64,000 nucleotides of DNA from Variovorax sp. OAS795 (GCF_040546685.1 NZ_JBEPOH010000001.1:2232001-2296000), one strand, 5' to 3'; shown: positions 7,568 through 17,735, counted from the first letter of the stretch. Translations and numbers: made by a program. The notes: a model not told the origin generated them from the letters alone.

Positions 7568-9138
7568 ATGCTCGACGCCAGCACCAAACCCAGTTGAAGA
7601 GTTACCTCGAACGCGCCACCCAGCCGATCGAGATCGTCGCCTCGCTCGACGACAGCAAGGCCTCGGGCGAGATGCTGTCGCTCCTGAAGGACGTTGCCGA
7701 AGCGTCGCCGCTGGTTAAGCTGACCGAAAGCCGCGACGACAACCATCGCAAGCCTTCCTTCTCGGTCAACCGCCCGAGCGAGAACCACGGCCCGCGTTTT
7801 GCCGGCCTGCCGATGGGCCATGAATTCACGTCGCTGATCCTGGCGCTGCTGCAGATCGGCGGTTATCCGCCCAAGGTCGAGCAGGCGGTGCTCGACCAGA
7901 TCCGCGCGCTCGACGGCGATTTCGAGTTCGAGATCTACGTTTCGCTCACCTGCCACAACTGCCCCGACGTGGTTCAGGCGCTGAACCTGATGGCGATCCA
8001 GAACCCGCGCATCCGCACCACGATGATCGAGGGCGGCACCTTCCAGGACGAGGTCAAGGAACGCCAGATCATGGCCGTGCCGACCGTGTTCCTGAACGGC
8101 ACGGAGTTTGGCCAGGGCCGCATGAGCCTGGAAGAAATCCTTGCGAAGATCGACACCAGCGGCGTAGAGCGCGAGGCGCAGAAGATCGCCGCCAAGGACC
8201 CGTTCGACGTGCTGATCGTCGGCGGTGGCCCCGCCGGTGCCGCGGCGGCCGTGTATGCGGCGCGCAAGGGCATCCGCACCGGCGTGGCTTCGGAGCGCTT
8301 TGGCGGGCAGGTGCTGGACACGCTGGGCATCGAGAACTTCATTTCCATCAAGGAAACCGAGGGGCCCAAGTTCGCCCATGCGCTCGAGGAGCACGTGCGC
8401 GACTACGACGTCGACATCATGAACCTGCAGCGCGCCAAGGCGCTGGTACCGGGCAAGGACCTGATCGAGGTGCAGCTCGAAAGCGGCGCTTCGCTCAAGA
8501 GCAAGTCGATCATCATCTCGACCGGCGCCCGCTGGCGCAACATCAACGTGCCCGGCGAGCACGAGTTCAAGAACAAGGGCGTGGCCTACTGCCCGCACTG
8601 CGACGGGCCGCTGTTCAAGGGCAAGCGCGTGGCCGTGATCGGCGGCGGCAACTCGGGCGTCGAAGCGGCCATCGACCTCGCGGGCATCGTCGGCCATGTC
8701 ACGCTGATCGAGTTCGACACTGCGCTGCGCGCCGACGCCGTGCTGCAGCGCAAGCTCAAGAGCCTCCAGAACGTCGACGTGTTCACCAACGCGCAGACCA
8801 CGGAGATCACCGGCGACCAGAAGGTGAACGGCCTGGTCTACAAGGACCGCGCGACGGGCGAGCTGAAGAAGGTCGAGCTCGAAGGCGTGTTCATCCAGAT
8901 CGGCCTGGTGCCCAACACCGACTGGCTCAAGGGCGTGGTTGAACTCACGAAGCATGGCGAGATCGTGGTCGATGCCAGGGGGCAGACCTCGGTGCCGGGC
9001 GTGTTTGCGGCCGGCGACGTGACCACGGTGCCGTTCAAGCAGATCATCATCGCGGCCGGCGATGGCGCGAAGGCGGCGCTGGGTGCGTTCGATCACCTGA
9101 TCCGGACCTCGGCCCCGGCCGAGCAGGCTGCCGCCTGA
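7568..9138 (+). CDS. ahpF: Alkyl hydroperoxide reductase subunit F (apparent frameshift near codon 7)
   Basis: NADH-dependent flavoprotein disulfide reductase that recycles AhpC. Visible parts are the N-terminal double-thioredoxin fold with redox pair CHNC ([11 protein letters not shown]), the FAD site [17 protein letters not shown], the active-site pair CPHC (CPHCDGPLF), the NAD site [13 protein letters not shown] and the final FAD motif GVFAAGDVT. The natural start, ATG 7568 (MLDASTK), is in a different frame from the rest. It reads AAA-CCC-AGT-TGA, whereas one extra base at 7586-7590 would give [16 protein letters not shown] as in other AhpF proteins. The long frame itself is open from about 7426 through the terminator, and a TTG at 7594 could serve as a start. 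From 7591 to the stop at 9138 the gene is intact. Confidence 0.9.
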
Positions 9139-9172
9139 AGCCCAGCAGCGGCGGGCAGGCCGGGCGGCGGGT

Positions 9173-9994
9173 TCAGTAGACCAGCCGCTCCGGCTTGAGC
9201 TCCTGCAGGATGGTCGTGGCGATTTCCTCGATCGACTTGGTCGTCGTCGAAAGCCACCGGATGCCCGCGCGGCGCATCATCGCCTCGGCCTCGCTCACCT
9301 CGTGGCGGCAGTTCTCCAGGCTGGCGTAGCGCGAGTCGGGCCGGCGCTCGTTGCGGATCTGGCTCAGCCGCTCGGGCTGGATCGTGAGCCCGAAGATCTT
9401 CTTGCGGTGCGGCATGAGCGCCGGAGGCAGCTGCCGGCGGTCGAAATCTTCCGGGATCAGCGGATAGTTGGCCGCCTTCAGCCCGTGCTGCATGGCCAGG
9501 TAGAGCGACGTGGGGGTCTTGCCGCTGCGGCTCACCCCCACCAGGATCACGTCGGCGCCTTCGAGGTCGCGGTTGCTCTGGCCGTCGTCATGGGCCAGGC
9601 TGAAGTCGATGGCCGCGATGCGGGCGTCGTATTCCTTGCTCTTGCTGACGTCGCTGAAGCGGCCGATCCGATGGTTCGACTTCACCGCCAGCTCGATTTC
9701 CAGCGGCCGCACGAAGGTGCCGAACATGTCGAGCAGCATGCCCTTGCAGCCGGTCTCGATGACTTCGAGCACCTCCATGTTGGCCAGCGTGGTGAAGACG
9801 ATGGGGCGAACGCCCTCCAGCTCGGCCGTGTGATTGATCTGCCGCACGGCCTGGTGCGCCTTGTCGACGGTATCGGTGAACGGCAGCCGGACATGGCGCG
9901 GCTTCATCTCGAACTGCGCGAGCACGGCGTTACCGAAAGTTTCGGCGGTGATGCCGGTGCCGTCGGAAATGAAGAAAACGGTGCGTGTGTGCAT
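9173..9994 (-). CDS. ppsR: PEP synthase regulatory protein (bifunctional kinase/pyrophosphorylase, DUF299)
   Basis: 273 residues, full length for the family, starting [28 protein letters not shown]. The conserved phosphate-binding loop is [16 protein letters not shown] at about residue 152. PSRP proteins inactivate PEP synthase by ADP-dependent threonine phosphorylation near its catalytic histidine and reactivate it by phosphorolysis. It is divergent from ppsA, 191 bases away, the usual arrangement in Proteobacteria. It converges with ahpF, whose stop is 34 bases away, with no clear terminator between. Confidence 0.95.
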   Translation of the reverse strand: MHTRTVFFISDGTGITAETFGNAVLAQFEMKPRHVRLPFTDTVDKAHQAVRQINHTAELEGVRPIVFTTLANMEVLEVIETGCKGMLLDMFGTFVRPLEIELAVKSNHRIGRFSDVSKSKEYDARIAAIDFSLAHDDGQSNRDLEGADVILVGVSRSGKTPTSLYLAMQHGLKAANYPLIPEDFDRRQLPPALMPHRKKIFGLTIQPERLSQIRNERRPDSRYASLENCRHEVSEAEAMMRRAGIRWLSTTTKSIEEIATTILQELKPERLVY

Positions 9995-10185
9995 GGTGTA
10001 GCTCTTGCGGCCTTGTCCTGCGGCGCGTGCAACCTCGCCACGCCTACAATCCGGGCCATTATCGGGAATCCGCTTTCCCTTGCCCTAATTCTTTCCATGC
10101 ACGCCGCGCCCGCACCCAAAGCAACGACAACGATCGTGCCGCGCCGCCTGCATGCAGCACCGGTTTCAACTTCTGGAGCTTTCCC

Positions 10186-12579
10186 ATGTCTGCACTTTTC
10201 GACGCGACCGCCCTGGTCGTACCGTTTGAAAACCTGAGGATGACCGACGTCGAGTCGGTCGGCGGCAAGAACGCCAGCCTCGGCGAAATGATCTCGCAGC
10301 TGCCTGAGGGCGTGCGGGTGCCCACGGGCTTCGCGACCACGGCGCACGCCTTTCGCCAGTTCCTGGCGCACGACGGGCTGGCCGACAAGATCAGCAAGCG
10401 GCTCGCCGCGCTGGACACCGAAGACGTGCGGGCGCTGGCCGTGGCCGGCGCAGAGATCCGCGCCATGGTCGAGGCCCAGCCGTTTCCGGCCGACCTGCAG
10501 AAAGCCATCGCCGAGGCGTTCGCGAAGCTGAGCGAAGGCAATCCGGCCGCCTCGTTCGCCGTGCGCTCGTCGGCCACCGCCGAAGACCTGCCCGACGCTT
10601 CCTTTGCCGGCCAGCAGGAGACCTTCCTCAACGTGGTCGGCATCGACGACGTGCTGCACAAGATGAAGGAAGTCTTCGCATCGCTCTACAACGACCGCGC
10701 CATCAGCTATCGCGTGCACAAGGGCTTTGCCCACGACGTGGTGGCGCTCTCGGCCGGAGTGCAGCGCATGGTCCGTTCCGATCTCGGTGCAGCGGGCGTG
10801 ATGTTCACCATCGACACCGAGTCGGGCTTCGAAGACGTGGTGTTCATCACCTCCAGCTACGGGCTGGGCGAGACGGTGGTGCAGGGCGCCGTGAACCCCG
10901 ACGAGTTCTATGTGCACAAGCCTACGCTGCGCGCCGGCAAGCGCGCGGTGATCCGCCGCAACCTGGGCTCCAAGCTGATCCAGATGGAGTTCGCCACGCC
11001 CGAAGAGAAGAAGGCCAGCGGCAAGCTGGTCAAGACCACCGACGTCAAGACCGAGCAGCGCAACCGCTATTCGCTCAGCGACGCCGACGTGGAGCAGCTC
11101 GCCAGGTACGCGCTGGTGATCGAGGAGCACTACGGCCGGCCGATGGACATCGAGTGGGGCAAGGACGGCACCGATGGCCAGCTCTACATCCTGCAGGCCC
11201 GTCCCGAGACCGTGAAGAGCCAGCAGCAGGGCAAGGCCGAGCAGCGCTACAAGCTGTTGGGCAAAGGCGCCGTGCTGGCCGAAGGCCGCGCCATCGGCCA
11301 GAAGATCGGCACCGGCCCCGTGCGTCTCGTGCACAACATCAGCGAGATGGACAAGGTGCAGGCCGGCGACGTGCTCGTCACCGACATGACCGACCCCAAC
11401 TGGGAGCCGGTGATGAAGCGCGCCGCCGCCATCGTCACCAACCGCGGCGGGCGCACCTGCCACGCGGCCATCATTGCGCGCGAGCTCGGCATTCCCGCCG
11501 TGGTGGGCTGCGGCGACGCCACCGACCTGCTGAAGGAAGGCACGCTGGTGACCGTGAGCTGCGCCGAAGGCGACACCGGCTTCATCTACGACGGCCTGCT
11601 CGAGACCGAGGTCACCGAAGTGCAGCGCGGCGTGATGCCCGAGATCGACATCCAGTTGATGATGAACGTGGGCAACCCGCAGCTCGCCTTCGACTTTGCG
11701 CAGCTGCCGAACCACGGCGTGGGCCTGGCGCGGCTCGAATTCATCATCAACAACAACATCGGCGTGCACCCGAAGGCGATCCTCGACTATCCGAACGTCG
11801 ACAACGACCTGAAGAAAGCCGTCGAGTCGGTGGCCCGCGGCCACGCCTCGCCGCGCGCCTTCTATGTCGACAAGGTGGCCGAAGGCATCGCGACCATTGC
11901 GGCAGCGTTCTGGCCCAAGAAGGTCATCGTGCGCCTGTCCGACTTCAAGTCGAACGAGTACCGCAAGCTGATCGGCGGCAGCCGCTACGAGCCGGAAGAA
12001 GAAAACCCCATGCTCGGCTTCCGCGGTGCGGCGCGCTACCTGAGCAAGGATTTCGGCGAAGCCTTCGCCATGGAATGCGAGGCGCTGAAGCGCGTGCGCA
12101 ACGACATGGGCCTGGTCAACGTGCAGATCATGGTGCCCTTCGTGCGCACCCTCGGCCAGGCCGAACGCGTGACCACGCTGCTGGGCGAGCACGGCCTGAA
12201 GCGCGGCGAGAACGAGCTCAAGCTGATCATGATGTGCGAGGTGCCGAGCAACGCGATCCTGCCCGAGGAGTTCCTGAAGTTCTTCGACGGTTTCTCGATC
12301 GGCTCGAACGACCTGACCCAGCTCACGCTCGGCCTGGACCGCGACTCCGGCCTCGAGCTGCTGGCTGCCGACTTCGACGAGCGCGACCCCGCCATCAAGG
12401 CGCTGCTGAGCCGTGTCATCAAGGCCTGCAAGGCCGAGGGCAAGTACGTGGGCATCTGCGGCCAAGGCCCCAGCGACCATCCCGACTTTGCGCTCTGGCT
12501 GGCGGAGCAGGGCATCGAATCGATTTCGCTCAACCCCGACAGCGTGATCGATACCTGGCAGCAGCTCGCCAAGCGTTGA
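10186..12579 (+). CDS. ppsA: Phosphoenolpyruvate synthase
   Basis: 797 residues from ATG 10186, with GGAG upstream; earlier in-frame starts have no matching family sequence. It converts pyruvate, ATP and water to PEP, AMP and phosphate, the entry to gluconeogenesis. An N-terminal ATP-grasp domain ([32 protein letters not shown]) is followed by the swivelling phosphohistidine domain with the catalytic H426 in [15 protein letters not shown]. The C-terminal PEP/pyruvate barrel has [15 protein letters not shown] and GICGQGPSD. PpsR, divergent at 9994, would regulate it post-translationally. A hairpin follows the stop codon. Confidence 0.97.
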   Translation: MSALFDATALVVPFENLRMTDVESVGGKNASLGEMISQLPEGVRVPTGFATTAHAFRQFLAHDGLADKISKRLAALDTEDVRALAVAGAEIRAMVEAQPFPADLQKAIAEAFAKLSEGNPAASFAVRSSATAEDLPDASFAGQQETFLNVVGIDDVLHKMKEVFASLYNDRAISYRVHKGFAHDVVALSAGVQRMVRSDLGAAGVMFTIDTESGFEDVVFITSSYGLGETVVQGAVNPDEFYVHKPTLRAGKRAVIRRNLGSKLIQMEFATPEEKKASGKLVKTTDVKTEQRNRYSLSDADVEQLARYALVIEEHYGRPMDIEWGKDGTDGQLYILQARPETVKSQQQGKAEQRYKLLGKGAVLAEGRAIGQKIGTGPVRLVHNISEMDKVQAGDVLVTDMTDPNWEPVMKRAAAIVTNRGGRTCHAAIIARELGIPAVVGCGDATDLLKEGTLVTVSCAEGDTGFIYDGLLETEVTEVQRGVMPEIDIQLMMNVGNPQLAFDFAQLPNHGVGLARLEFIINNNIGVHPKAILDYPNVDNDLKKAVESVARGHASPRAFYVDKVAEGIATIAAAFWPKKVIVRLSDFKSNEYRKLIGGSRYEPEEENPMLGFRGAARYLSKDFGEAFAMECEALKRVRNDMGLVNVQIMVPFVRTLGQAERVTTLLGEHGLKRGENELKLIMMCEVPSNAILPEEFLKFFDGFSIGSNDLTQLTLGLDRDSGLELLAADFDERDPAIKALLSRVIKACKAEGKYVGICGQGPSDHPDFALWLAEQGIESISLNPDSVIDTWQQLAKR

Positions 12580-12585
12580 ACGGCG

Positions 12586-12606
12586 CAGGGGCGCGCTGCG
12601 CCCCTG
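12586..12606 (+). terminator. Hairpin after ppsA
   Basis: Perfect 9-base stem CAGGGGCGC (12586-12594) and GCGCCCCTG (12598-12606) with a 3-base loop, starting 7 bases after the ppsA stop. It has no T tract, so it may protect the 3' end or act with Rho rather than terminate on its own. Confidence 0.45.
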
Positions 12607-12777
12607 TCGCGCGACAGCCACCGGGAAATTCCTGCCTCGCCGTCAGCTGAAATGAATCAGAATGTGTTACTCGTGTCAGACCTGTAAGCTCACAGGGCTG
12701 GCTCGGCCGCTTGCGGAATGCGCATGGCGAAAACCGCTCGTGGCTGCGCCCGCCGGCATATTGCGGAAGAAACCATC

Positions 12778-13299
12778 ATGATTCTTGTCAAGACAGACGC
12801 CGGACAGCAGGTTCTCAAAGATCGCTCGGTACCCCTCTCGCCGCGCCAGCGTACCGCGTTCATCCTGTTCGACGGCAAGCGCTCGATCGACGAGGTGATT
12901 GCCGGAACAGGCATCGCGCGGGAGGAGGTCGATCAACTGGTCACGCTGGGCCTGCTCGGACCGGCGGCGGGCAGCAAGGCCCCCGTCCCAGTGCCGGCAG
13001 TCGACACGCCGGCGGGTGGCAGCGCACCCGCTGCGCCAGTGTCGGCACCCGAGCCAAAGCCGGCCGAGACCGTGCCGCCTGCGGCCGCTCCCTCAGGGCG
13101 CAGCAAGCAGCAGCGCTACAAGGACGCCTATCCGATCGCGACCCAGTTGACGGGCGCCCTCGGACTGAAGGGCTTCCGGCTCAACCTGCAGGTCGAGGGC
13201 ACCGGCAGCTACGACGACCTGGCCGCGCTGGCACCCAAGATCCGCGCCGCCGTGGGCCCCGAGAAGGCAGCCGCCCTCGACAAGGCGCTCAACGACTGA
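12778..13299 (+). CDS. Hypothetical protein with N-terminal helical domain and Pro/Ala linker
   Basis: 173 residues from ATG 12778 (GGAAGA upstream). I do not recognise a family. The N-terminal 60 residues (MILVKTDAGQQVLKDRSVPL, then QRTAFILFDGKRSIDEVI and AREEVDQLVTLGLLG) look like a small helical or winged-helix-like module. Residues about 65-110 are a Pro/Ala-rich flexible linker. The last 65 residues form a basic then acidic helical domain (KQQRYKDAYPIATQLTGALG, LAALAPKIRAAVGPEKAAAL). It has no signal peptide or membrane helix, so it is probably cytoplasmic. It lies just upstream of the rpsF promoter and downstream of ppsA but seems independent of both. Confidence 0.75.
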   Translation: MILVKTDAGQQVLKDRSVPLSPRQRTAFILFDGKRSIDEVIAGTGIAREEVDQLVTLGLLGPAAGSKAPVPVPAVDTPAGGSAPAAPVSAPEPKPAETVPPAAAPSGRSKQQRYKDAYPIATQLTGALGLKGFRLNLQVEGTGSYDDLAALAPKIRAAVGPEKAAALDKALND

Positions 13300-13301
13300 G
13301 C

Positions 13302-13332
13302 TGGACAAGCATTGCACCAGCCGTGCTACAAT
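13302..13332 (+). promoter_or_regulatory. Probable promoter of the rpsF operon
   Basis: TGGACA (13302-13307) and TACAAT (13327-13332) with a slightly long 19-base spacer. Transcription would start near 13339 and give a leader of about 75 bases before rpsF. The -10 element is good, the -35 only fair. Confidence 0.45.
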
Positions 13333-13412
13333 AGCCGGCTTTGCCTTGCCACACTGCGCCCGACGCTGCAGGTGGCTTTTCCTCTTCTACGGAAGAATCC
13401 ACAAGGAGTGCC

Positions 13413-13787
13413 ATGCGTCACTACGAAATCATTTTGCTGATCCACCCGGATCAGAGCGAACAAGTTCCGGCCATGCTGGAGCGCTACAAGGGCCTCATCA
13501 CGGCCGGCGGTGGCAAGATCCACCGCGTTGAAGACTGGGGCCGCCGCCAGCTGGCCTACCAGATCAACAAGCTCAACAAGGCGCACTACCTGTGCGTCAA
13601 CATTGAAGCAGAGCAAACCGTGATGGGCGAACTCGAACACGCGTTCAAGTTCAACGACGCCGTGCTGCGCCACCTCACCGTCCAGAAGAAGAAGGCCGAA
13701 ACCGGTCCTTCGTCGATGATGAAGACGGTCGAGCGCGAAGAAGCACGCAAGGCCCAGCAGGCCGAATACGCCGCCAACAACAGCTGA
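13413..13787 (+). CDS. rpsF: 30S ribosomal protein S6
   Basis: 124 residues from ATG 13413, preceded by AAGGAG. It starts [21 protein letters not shown] and carries the S6 core motifs [15 protein letters not shown] and HYLCVNIEA, with the usual charged C-terminal tail ([12 protein letters not shown]). It binds S18 in the platform of the small ribosomal subunit. It is first in the conserved operon rpsF-priB-rpsR-rplI, with 4 bases before priB. Confidence 0.98.
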   Translation: MRHYEIILLIHPDQSEQVPAMLERYKGLITAGGGKIHRVEDWGRRQLAYQINKLNKAHYLCVNIEAEQTVMGELEHAFKFNDAVLRHLTVQKKKAETGPSSMMKTVEREEARKAQQAEYAANNS

Positions 13788-13791
13788 TGGC

Positions 13792-14109
13792 GTGACCGCT
13801 GCCGCTGCTGCGGCAACCGGGGTCAATCAGCTTGTGCTGACCGCCTCTGTTGCCGAACTCGGAGCCTTGCGATACACGCCCGCCGGCCTTCCCGCCATCG
13901 ACCTGAAGCTCGAACACGAATCGACGCTCCAGGAGGCAGGAAAGTCCAGGCAGGTGAAGACGGCCCTCAAGGCCGTTGCCTTCGGCGCCATCGCCGAACG
14001 GCTCGCAACGCAGTCGATGGGAAGCCTCTGGCGTTTTCAGGGATTTCTCGCGACACCGGGCAACGGCAAGCATCCGGTCCTGCACATCCAGGATTTTCAG
14101 CAAGATTAA
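13792..14109 (+). CDS. priB: Primosomal replication protein PriB
   Basis: 105 residues from GTG 13792, four bases after the rpsF stop. It is a single OB fold of the single-stranded DNA-binding type, with NQLVLTASVAELGALRYTPAGLP at the start and PVLHIQDFQQD at the end. PriB stabilises PriA on DNA and helps load DnaT/DnaC and DnaB at stalled forks. Its place between rpsF and rpsR is the classical proteobacterial order, and dnaB itself lies downstream at 15053. Confidence 0.95.
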   Translation: MTAAAAAATGVNQLVLTASVAELGALRYTPAGLPAIDLKLEHESTLQEAGKSRQVKTALKAVAFGAIAERLATQSMGSLWRFQGFLATPGNGKHPVLHIQDFQQD

Positions 14110-14130
14110 TTTTCGACAAGAGGTCCCCAA

Positions 14131-14412
14131 ATGGCCACGTTCAAGAAATTCAACAAAGACAAGCGCCCGAAGCGCAACACCCAGTCGCTGCTGTTCAAGC
14201 GCAAGCGCTTCTGCCGTTTCACCGTCGCTGGCGTCGAGGAAATCGACTACAAGGACATCGACACGCTGCGTGACTTCATCAGCGAAAACGGCAAGATCAT
14301 CCCCGCACGCCTGACCGGCACGCGCGCGATCTACCAGCGCCAGCTCAACACCGCGATCAAGCGCGCACGCTTCCTCGCGATGGTGCCGTACAGCGACCAG
14401 CACCGCGTCTAA
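14131..14412 (+). CDS. rpsR: 30S ribosomal protein S18
   Basis: 93 residues. The conserved core is [22 protein letters not shown], then [33 protein letters not shown]. The N-terminus is a basic extension ([20 protein letters not shown]) as usual in betaproteobacteria. S18 sits beside S6 in the 30S platform. The ribosome site AAGAGG lies before ATG 14131. It is third in the rpsF operon. Confidence 0.98.
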   Translation: MATFKKFNKDKRPKRNTQSLLFKRKRFCRFTVAGVEEIDYKDIDTLRDFISENGKIIPARLTGTRAIYQRQLNTAIKRARFLAMVPYSDQHRV

Positions 14413-14424
14413 GGAGCCGTCACC

Positions 14425-14877
14425 ATGCAAATCATTCTTCTGGACAAGGTTCTGAACGTCGGTGCCCTGGGCGATATCGTCAAGGTCAAGGACGGCTACG
14501 CCCGCAACTTCCTGATCCCGACGGGCCGCGCCCGCCGCGCCACCGCCGCCAACAAGGCCGAATTCGAAGCCAAGCGCGTCGAACTCGAAAAGGCTGCGGC
14601 CGCCAAGCTGGCCGAAATGCAAGCCCAAGGCGAGAAGCTCGGTGGCACGACCGTCAAGCTGACCCAAAAGGCCGGCGTCGACGGCCGCCTGTTCGGCTCG
14701 GTCACCAACGGCGACATCGCCGAAGAACTCGGCAAGCAGGGCTACAAGGTTGCCAAGTCGCAAGTGCGCCTGCCCAACGGCCCGATCAAGGTCGTCGGCG
14801 ACAGCACCGTGAGCGTTGCGCTGCACACCGACGTGGTGGTCGACATCACCGTCACGGTCTACGGCGAAACCGCCTGA
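14425..14877 (+). CDS. rplI: 50S ribosomal protein L9
   Basis: 150 residues, full length. It starts [36 protein letters not shown], the canonical L9 N-terminal domain. A long helix rich in Ala and Glu links it to the C-terminal domain ([20 protein letters not shown]). L9 binds 23S rRNA near the base of the L1 stalk. It is last in the operon, followed by a strong terminator. Confidence 0.98.
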   Translation: MQIILLDKVLNVGALGDIVKVKDGYARNFLIPTGRARRATAANKAEFEAKRVELEKAAAAKLAEMQAQGEKLGGTTVKLTQKAGVDGRLFGSVTNGDIAEELGKQGYKVAKSQVRLPNGPIKVVGDSTVSVALHTDVVVDITVTVYGETA

Positions 14878-14903
14878 CCGCCCACAGCGCCTGGTGCGCT
14901 GCC

Positions 14904-14936
14904 ACAAAAGCCGCCTCCGGGCGGCTTTTGTCTTTT
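14904..14936 (+). terminator. Intrinsic terminator of the rpsF operon
   Basis: Perfect 12-base stem ACAAAAGCCGCC (14904-14915) and GGCGGCTTTTGT (14920-14931) with a TCCG tetraloop, then CTTTT. It lies 26 bases after rplI. Confidence 0.9.
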
Positions 14937-15052
14937 GGCCGCCGCTTTTGTCCAGTGGCTGTCCACAGGGTTTTGCACAGCACGTTCACAGAGTTATGCG
15001 TAGCGCCGCAGCCCCGGCGCGCGTAGCATCCCCGTTCACTCATCAAGGTCCC

Positions 15053-16462
15053 ATGTCCGCCGTTTTCTCCTATGCCGACAACGACCCGTCGGCCGATCGC
15101 CAGGTCGGCAAGCTTCGCATTCCGCCTCACTCGATCGAGGCCGAATCGAGCGTGCTCGGCGGGCTGCTGCTCGACAACGGCGCGTGGGACCGCATGGGCG
15201 ACCTGCTGGTGGACGGCGACTTCTACCGCCATGAGCACAAGCTGATCTACGCGGCCATCGGGGGGCTGATCAATGCCAGCAAGCCGGCCGACGTGATCAC
15301 CGTGTACGAGCAGCTGCAGGGCCTTGGCAAGGCGGAGGAAATCGGGGGCCTGGTGTACCTGAACTCGCTCGCGCAGTACGTGCCGAGCGCAAGCAACATC
15401 CGACGCTACGCGGAGATCGTGCGCGAGCGCTCGATCCTGCGCAAGCTCGTGTCCGCGAGCGACGAGATCGCGACCAACGCCTTCAACACGCAAGGCAAGT
15501 CGGTCGACAAGATCCTGGACGAGGCCGAGCAGAAGATCTTCAACATCGGCGAAGAAGGCACGCGGATGAAGCAGGGCTTCCAGAGCATGGATGCCCTGGT
15601 GGTCGAACTGCTCGACCGCGTGACGGAGATGGCGGAGAACCCGAACGACATCACCGGCGTGCGCACCGGCTTCTACGAGTTCGACAAGATGACCTCGGGC
15701 CTGCAGCCGGGCGACATGATCGTGCTGGCGGCGCGTCCCTCCATGGGCAAGACCTCGCTGGCCATCAACATCGCCGAGCACGTGGCGCTCAACGAAGGGT
15801 TGCCGGTGGCGGTCTTCTCGATGGAAATGGGCGCTTCGCAGCTCGCGGTGCGTATCGTCGGCTCCATCGGCCGCATCGACCAGGGGCACCTGCGTACCGG
15901 CAAGCTCAGCGACGAAGAGTGGCCGCGCCTGACCGAGGCGATCGAGAAGCTGCGCAATGTGTCGCTGCACATCGACGAGACGCCGGGCCTCACCACCAGC
16001 GAGCTGCGCGCCAACGCGCGCCGCCTCGCGCGCCAGTACGGGCGGCTGGGGCTCATCGTGGTCGACTACCTGCAGCTCATGAGCGTGTCGACCAGCATGA
16101 ACGACGAAAACCGCGCCACAGCGGTGGGCGAAATTTCGCGGGGCCTGAAGATGCTCGCCAAGGAGCTCAAGTGCCCGGTGATCGCGCTGTCGCAGTTGAG
16201 CCGCGGCGTTGAAAGCCGCACCGACAAGCGTCCCATGATGAGCGACCTGCGCGAATCCGGCGCCATCGAGCAGGACGCGGACATCATCATGTTCATCTAC
16301 CGCGACGACTACTACGACAAGAACAGCAAGGAGCCGGGCGTCGCCGAGGTGATCATCAGCAAGCACCGCAACGGTCCCACGGGCACCGTCAAGCTGACCT
16401 TCCTGAAGCCGCTCACCAAGTTCGAGAACATGGCCAGCTACGGCAGCAGCGACGACTACTGA
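15053..16462 (+). CDS. dnaB: Replicative DNA helicase DnaB
   Basis: 469 residues from ATG 15053 (AAGGT upstream). The N-terminal scaffold domain starts RIPPHSIEAESSVLGGLLLDNGAWD. The RecA-like C-terminal domain has Walker A ARPSMGKTSLAINIAE, Walker B LIVVDYLQLM and the arginine-finger region ESGAIEQDADIIMFIYRD. It is the hexameric helicase that unwinds DNA ahead of the replication fork. It follows the priB-containing ribosomal operon after a terminator, so it probably has its own promoter in 14937-15052. It converges with the YafY-type gene, whose stop is 11 bases away. Confidence 0.97.
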   Translation: MSAVFSYADNDPSADRQVGKLRIPPHSIEAESSVLGGLLLDNGAWDRMGDLLVDGDFYRHEHKLIYAAIGGLINASKPADVITVYEQLQGLGKAEEIGGLVYLNSLAQYVPSASNIRRYAEIVRERSILRKLVSASDEIATNAFNTQGKSVDKILDEAEQKIFNIGEEGTRMKQGFQSMDALVVELLDRVTEMAENPNDITGVRTGFYEFDKMTSGLQPGDMIVLAARPSMGKTSLAINIAEHVALNEGLPVAVFSMEMGASQLAVRIVGSIGRIDQGHLRTGKLSDEEWPRLTEAIEKLRNVSLHIDETPGLTTSELRANARRLARQYGRLGLIVVDYLQLMSVSTSMNDENRATAVGEISRGLKMLAKELKCPVIALSQLSRGVESRTDKRPMMSDLRESGAIEQDADIIMFIYRDDYYDKNSKEPGVAEVIISKHRNGPTGTVKLTFLKPLTKFENMASYGSSDDY

Positions 16463-16472
16463 CGCTGCCCGG

Positions 16473-17189
16473 CTATTGTGGTTGCTGCTCGAGCCGCTTT
16501 GCTTCCGCCGAGCGGGCCTTCACCTGGCGCAGCATGTCGGCCAGCGTCTTGCCCGCTTCGTCGCGAAAGCGCTCTGGCAGCACCTCGACCGCGTCCATGC
16601 GGTCGATGCGAAAACCGCGAAAGTCGCTGCGCAGTTCGCACCAGGTAGACAGCGTCCAGACCTTGCCCCAGTAGAAGCAGCCGAGCGGGCGCACGGTGCG
16701 TTCACTGGCATCGCCCGACACGTCACGGTAGCTGAGGCGCAGCTTCTGGCGTGCCTCCACGGCCTCACGCAAGGTCTGGAGCCGATTGCGCATGGCATCG
16801 TCCAGGCCCAGCGCGGGCGCATAGAGCGCCAGTGCTTCCGCCGAGACGCGGGCCGCCGCGGGCAGGACCGAGAGGATCTTGCCCAGCCCGGTTTCGATGT
16901 TGCGTGCCAGCGCCGGATCGACCCAGCTCTGCGCCAGCCGTGCCGCAGCCACGAGCGCTGAAGCCTCCTCCTGCGTGAACATCAGCGGCGGCAGCTCGAA
17001 GCCCGCGCCGAGCCGGTAGCCCACGCCGGCTTCGCCTTCGATCGGTACGCCCTGGTGCTGCAGGTCGGCCACGTCGCGATACACCGTGCGCTCCGACACT
17101 TCCAGGCGCTGCGCGAGGAAGGCGGCCGTGGTGAGCCGGCGGCCGCGGATCAGCTGCACGAGCTGGAAGAGGCGGTCGGCGCGGCGCAT
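16473..17189 (-). CDS. YafY-family transcriptional regulator (HTH_11 plus WYL domain)
   Basis: 238 residues from ATG 17189. The N-terminal DeoR-like helix-turn-helix is MRRADRLFQLVQLIRGRR, then AAFLAQRLEVSERTVYRDVADLQ, with the family motif GEAGVGYRLGAGFELPPLMFT. The WYL domain includes LRLSYRDVSGDASERTVRPLG and TWCELRSDFRGFRIDRM. WYL regulators sense ligands or nucleic acids; the ligand here is unknown. It is last in a leftward operon with a GyrI-like protein, an EVE protein and a VOC protein. The palindrome at 18614-18637 before that operon is a candidate operator. Confidence 0.88.
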   Translation of the reverse strand: MRRADRLFQLVQLIRGRRLTTAAFLAQRLEVSERTVYRDVADLQHQGVPIEGEAGVGYRLGAGFELPPLMFTQEEASALVAAARLAQSWVDPALARNIETGLGKILSVLPAAARVSAEALALYAPALGLDDAMRNRLQTLREAVEARQKLRLSYRDVSGDASERTVRPLGCFYWGKVWTLSTWCELRSDFRGFRIDRMDAVEVLPERFRDEAGKTLADMLRQVKARSAEAKRLEQQPQ

Positions 17190-17244
17190 CAGCGCGCTCC
17201 TTGCAATTTTGGTGCGACCTCGCGGGGCCAGCCCTGGGGTGTAC

Positions 17245-17712
17245 TCATGAAACTCCGATGTGGATCGCCACCTTGTCCGGCCCCTCGTAGGCTTCGAAAT
17301 CGCTGCGGTAGCGGCGCGTGATTTCCGGGTGCGCCTCGAAATACTGCCAGATGCGCTCCCAGGTGGCGACCACCATCTGCGGCATTTCACCCTGGCCCTC
17401 GAAGACGAGGTAGTCGCCGGGCTCGATGGCTACGCTGCCCCTTGCATCCGCGACGGCCACGCCTACCGTCACGTCGAAGGCGCCATCAGCATCGGATTCG
17501 TAGCTGGAATAGACACCGAAGATACGGGCGTCGCTTGTGCGATCGGGCGTCGACCGGTAGGTCTCTTCGCCGAAGAAGCGATTCCACAGCGCGCCGATGC
17601 GGGCGGTCGCGGGATCGTCCTCCGCGCGGTTGGTCGTTCGGCCGGTGAGGCCGGCGACGTGGAAAGCGCCATGATGCTGGCGGACGGGGTCCATCGGGTG
17701 TGTCTTCTGCAT
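17245..17712 (-). CDS. GyrI-like / AraC effector-binding-domain protein
   Basis: 155 residues from ATG 17712; ATG 17694 (MDPVRQHH) is an alternative with a slightly better ribosome site. It contains the SOUL/GyrI fold seen in Bacillus YdeE and in effector domains of AraC regulators: IGALWNRFFGEE, then FGVYSSYESDADGAFDVTVGVAV and DYLVFEGQGEMPQMVVATWERIWQYFEAHPE. These domains bind small hydrophobic or cationic molecules. It is stand-alone without a DNA-binding part and sits directly upstream of the YafY regulator, a frequent pairing. Confidence 0.85.
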   Translation of the reverse strand: MQKTHPMDPVRQHHGAFHVAGLTGRTTNRAEDDPATARIGALWNRFFGEETYRSTPDRTSDARIFGVYSSYESDADGAFDVTVGVAVADARGSVAIEPGDYLVFEGQGEMPQMVVATWERIWQYFEAHPEITRRYRSDFEAYEGPDKVAIHIGVS

Positions 17713-17735
17713 GGGTGATGTCGGGATTGTGGCGC

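Noticed and set aside
7543..9096. 517-codon open frame antisense to ahpF
   Set aside because: Shadow of AhpF; His/Arg/Val-rich with no motifs.
9904..12621. Very long open frame on the minus strand across ppsA (about 905 codons)
   Set aside because: It is the GC-rich shadow of ppsA; the translation is Ala/Arg/His-rich, without domains, and overlaps a clear PEP synthase.
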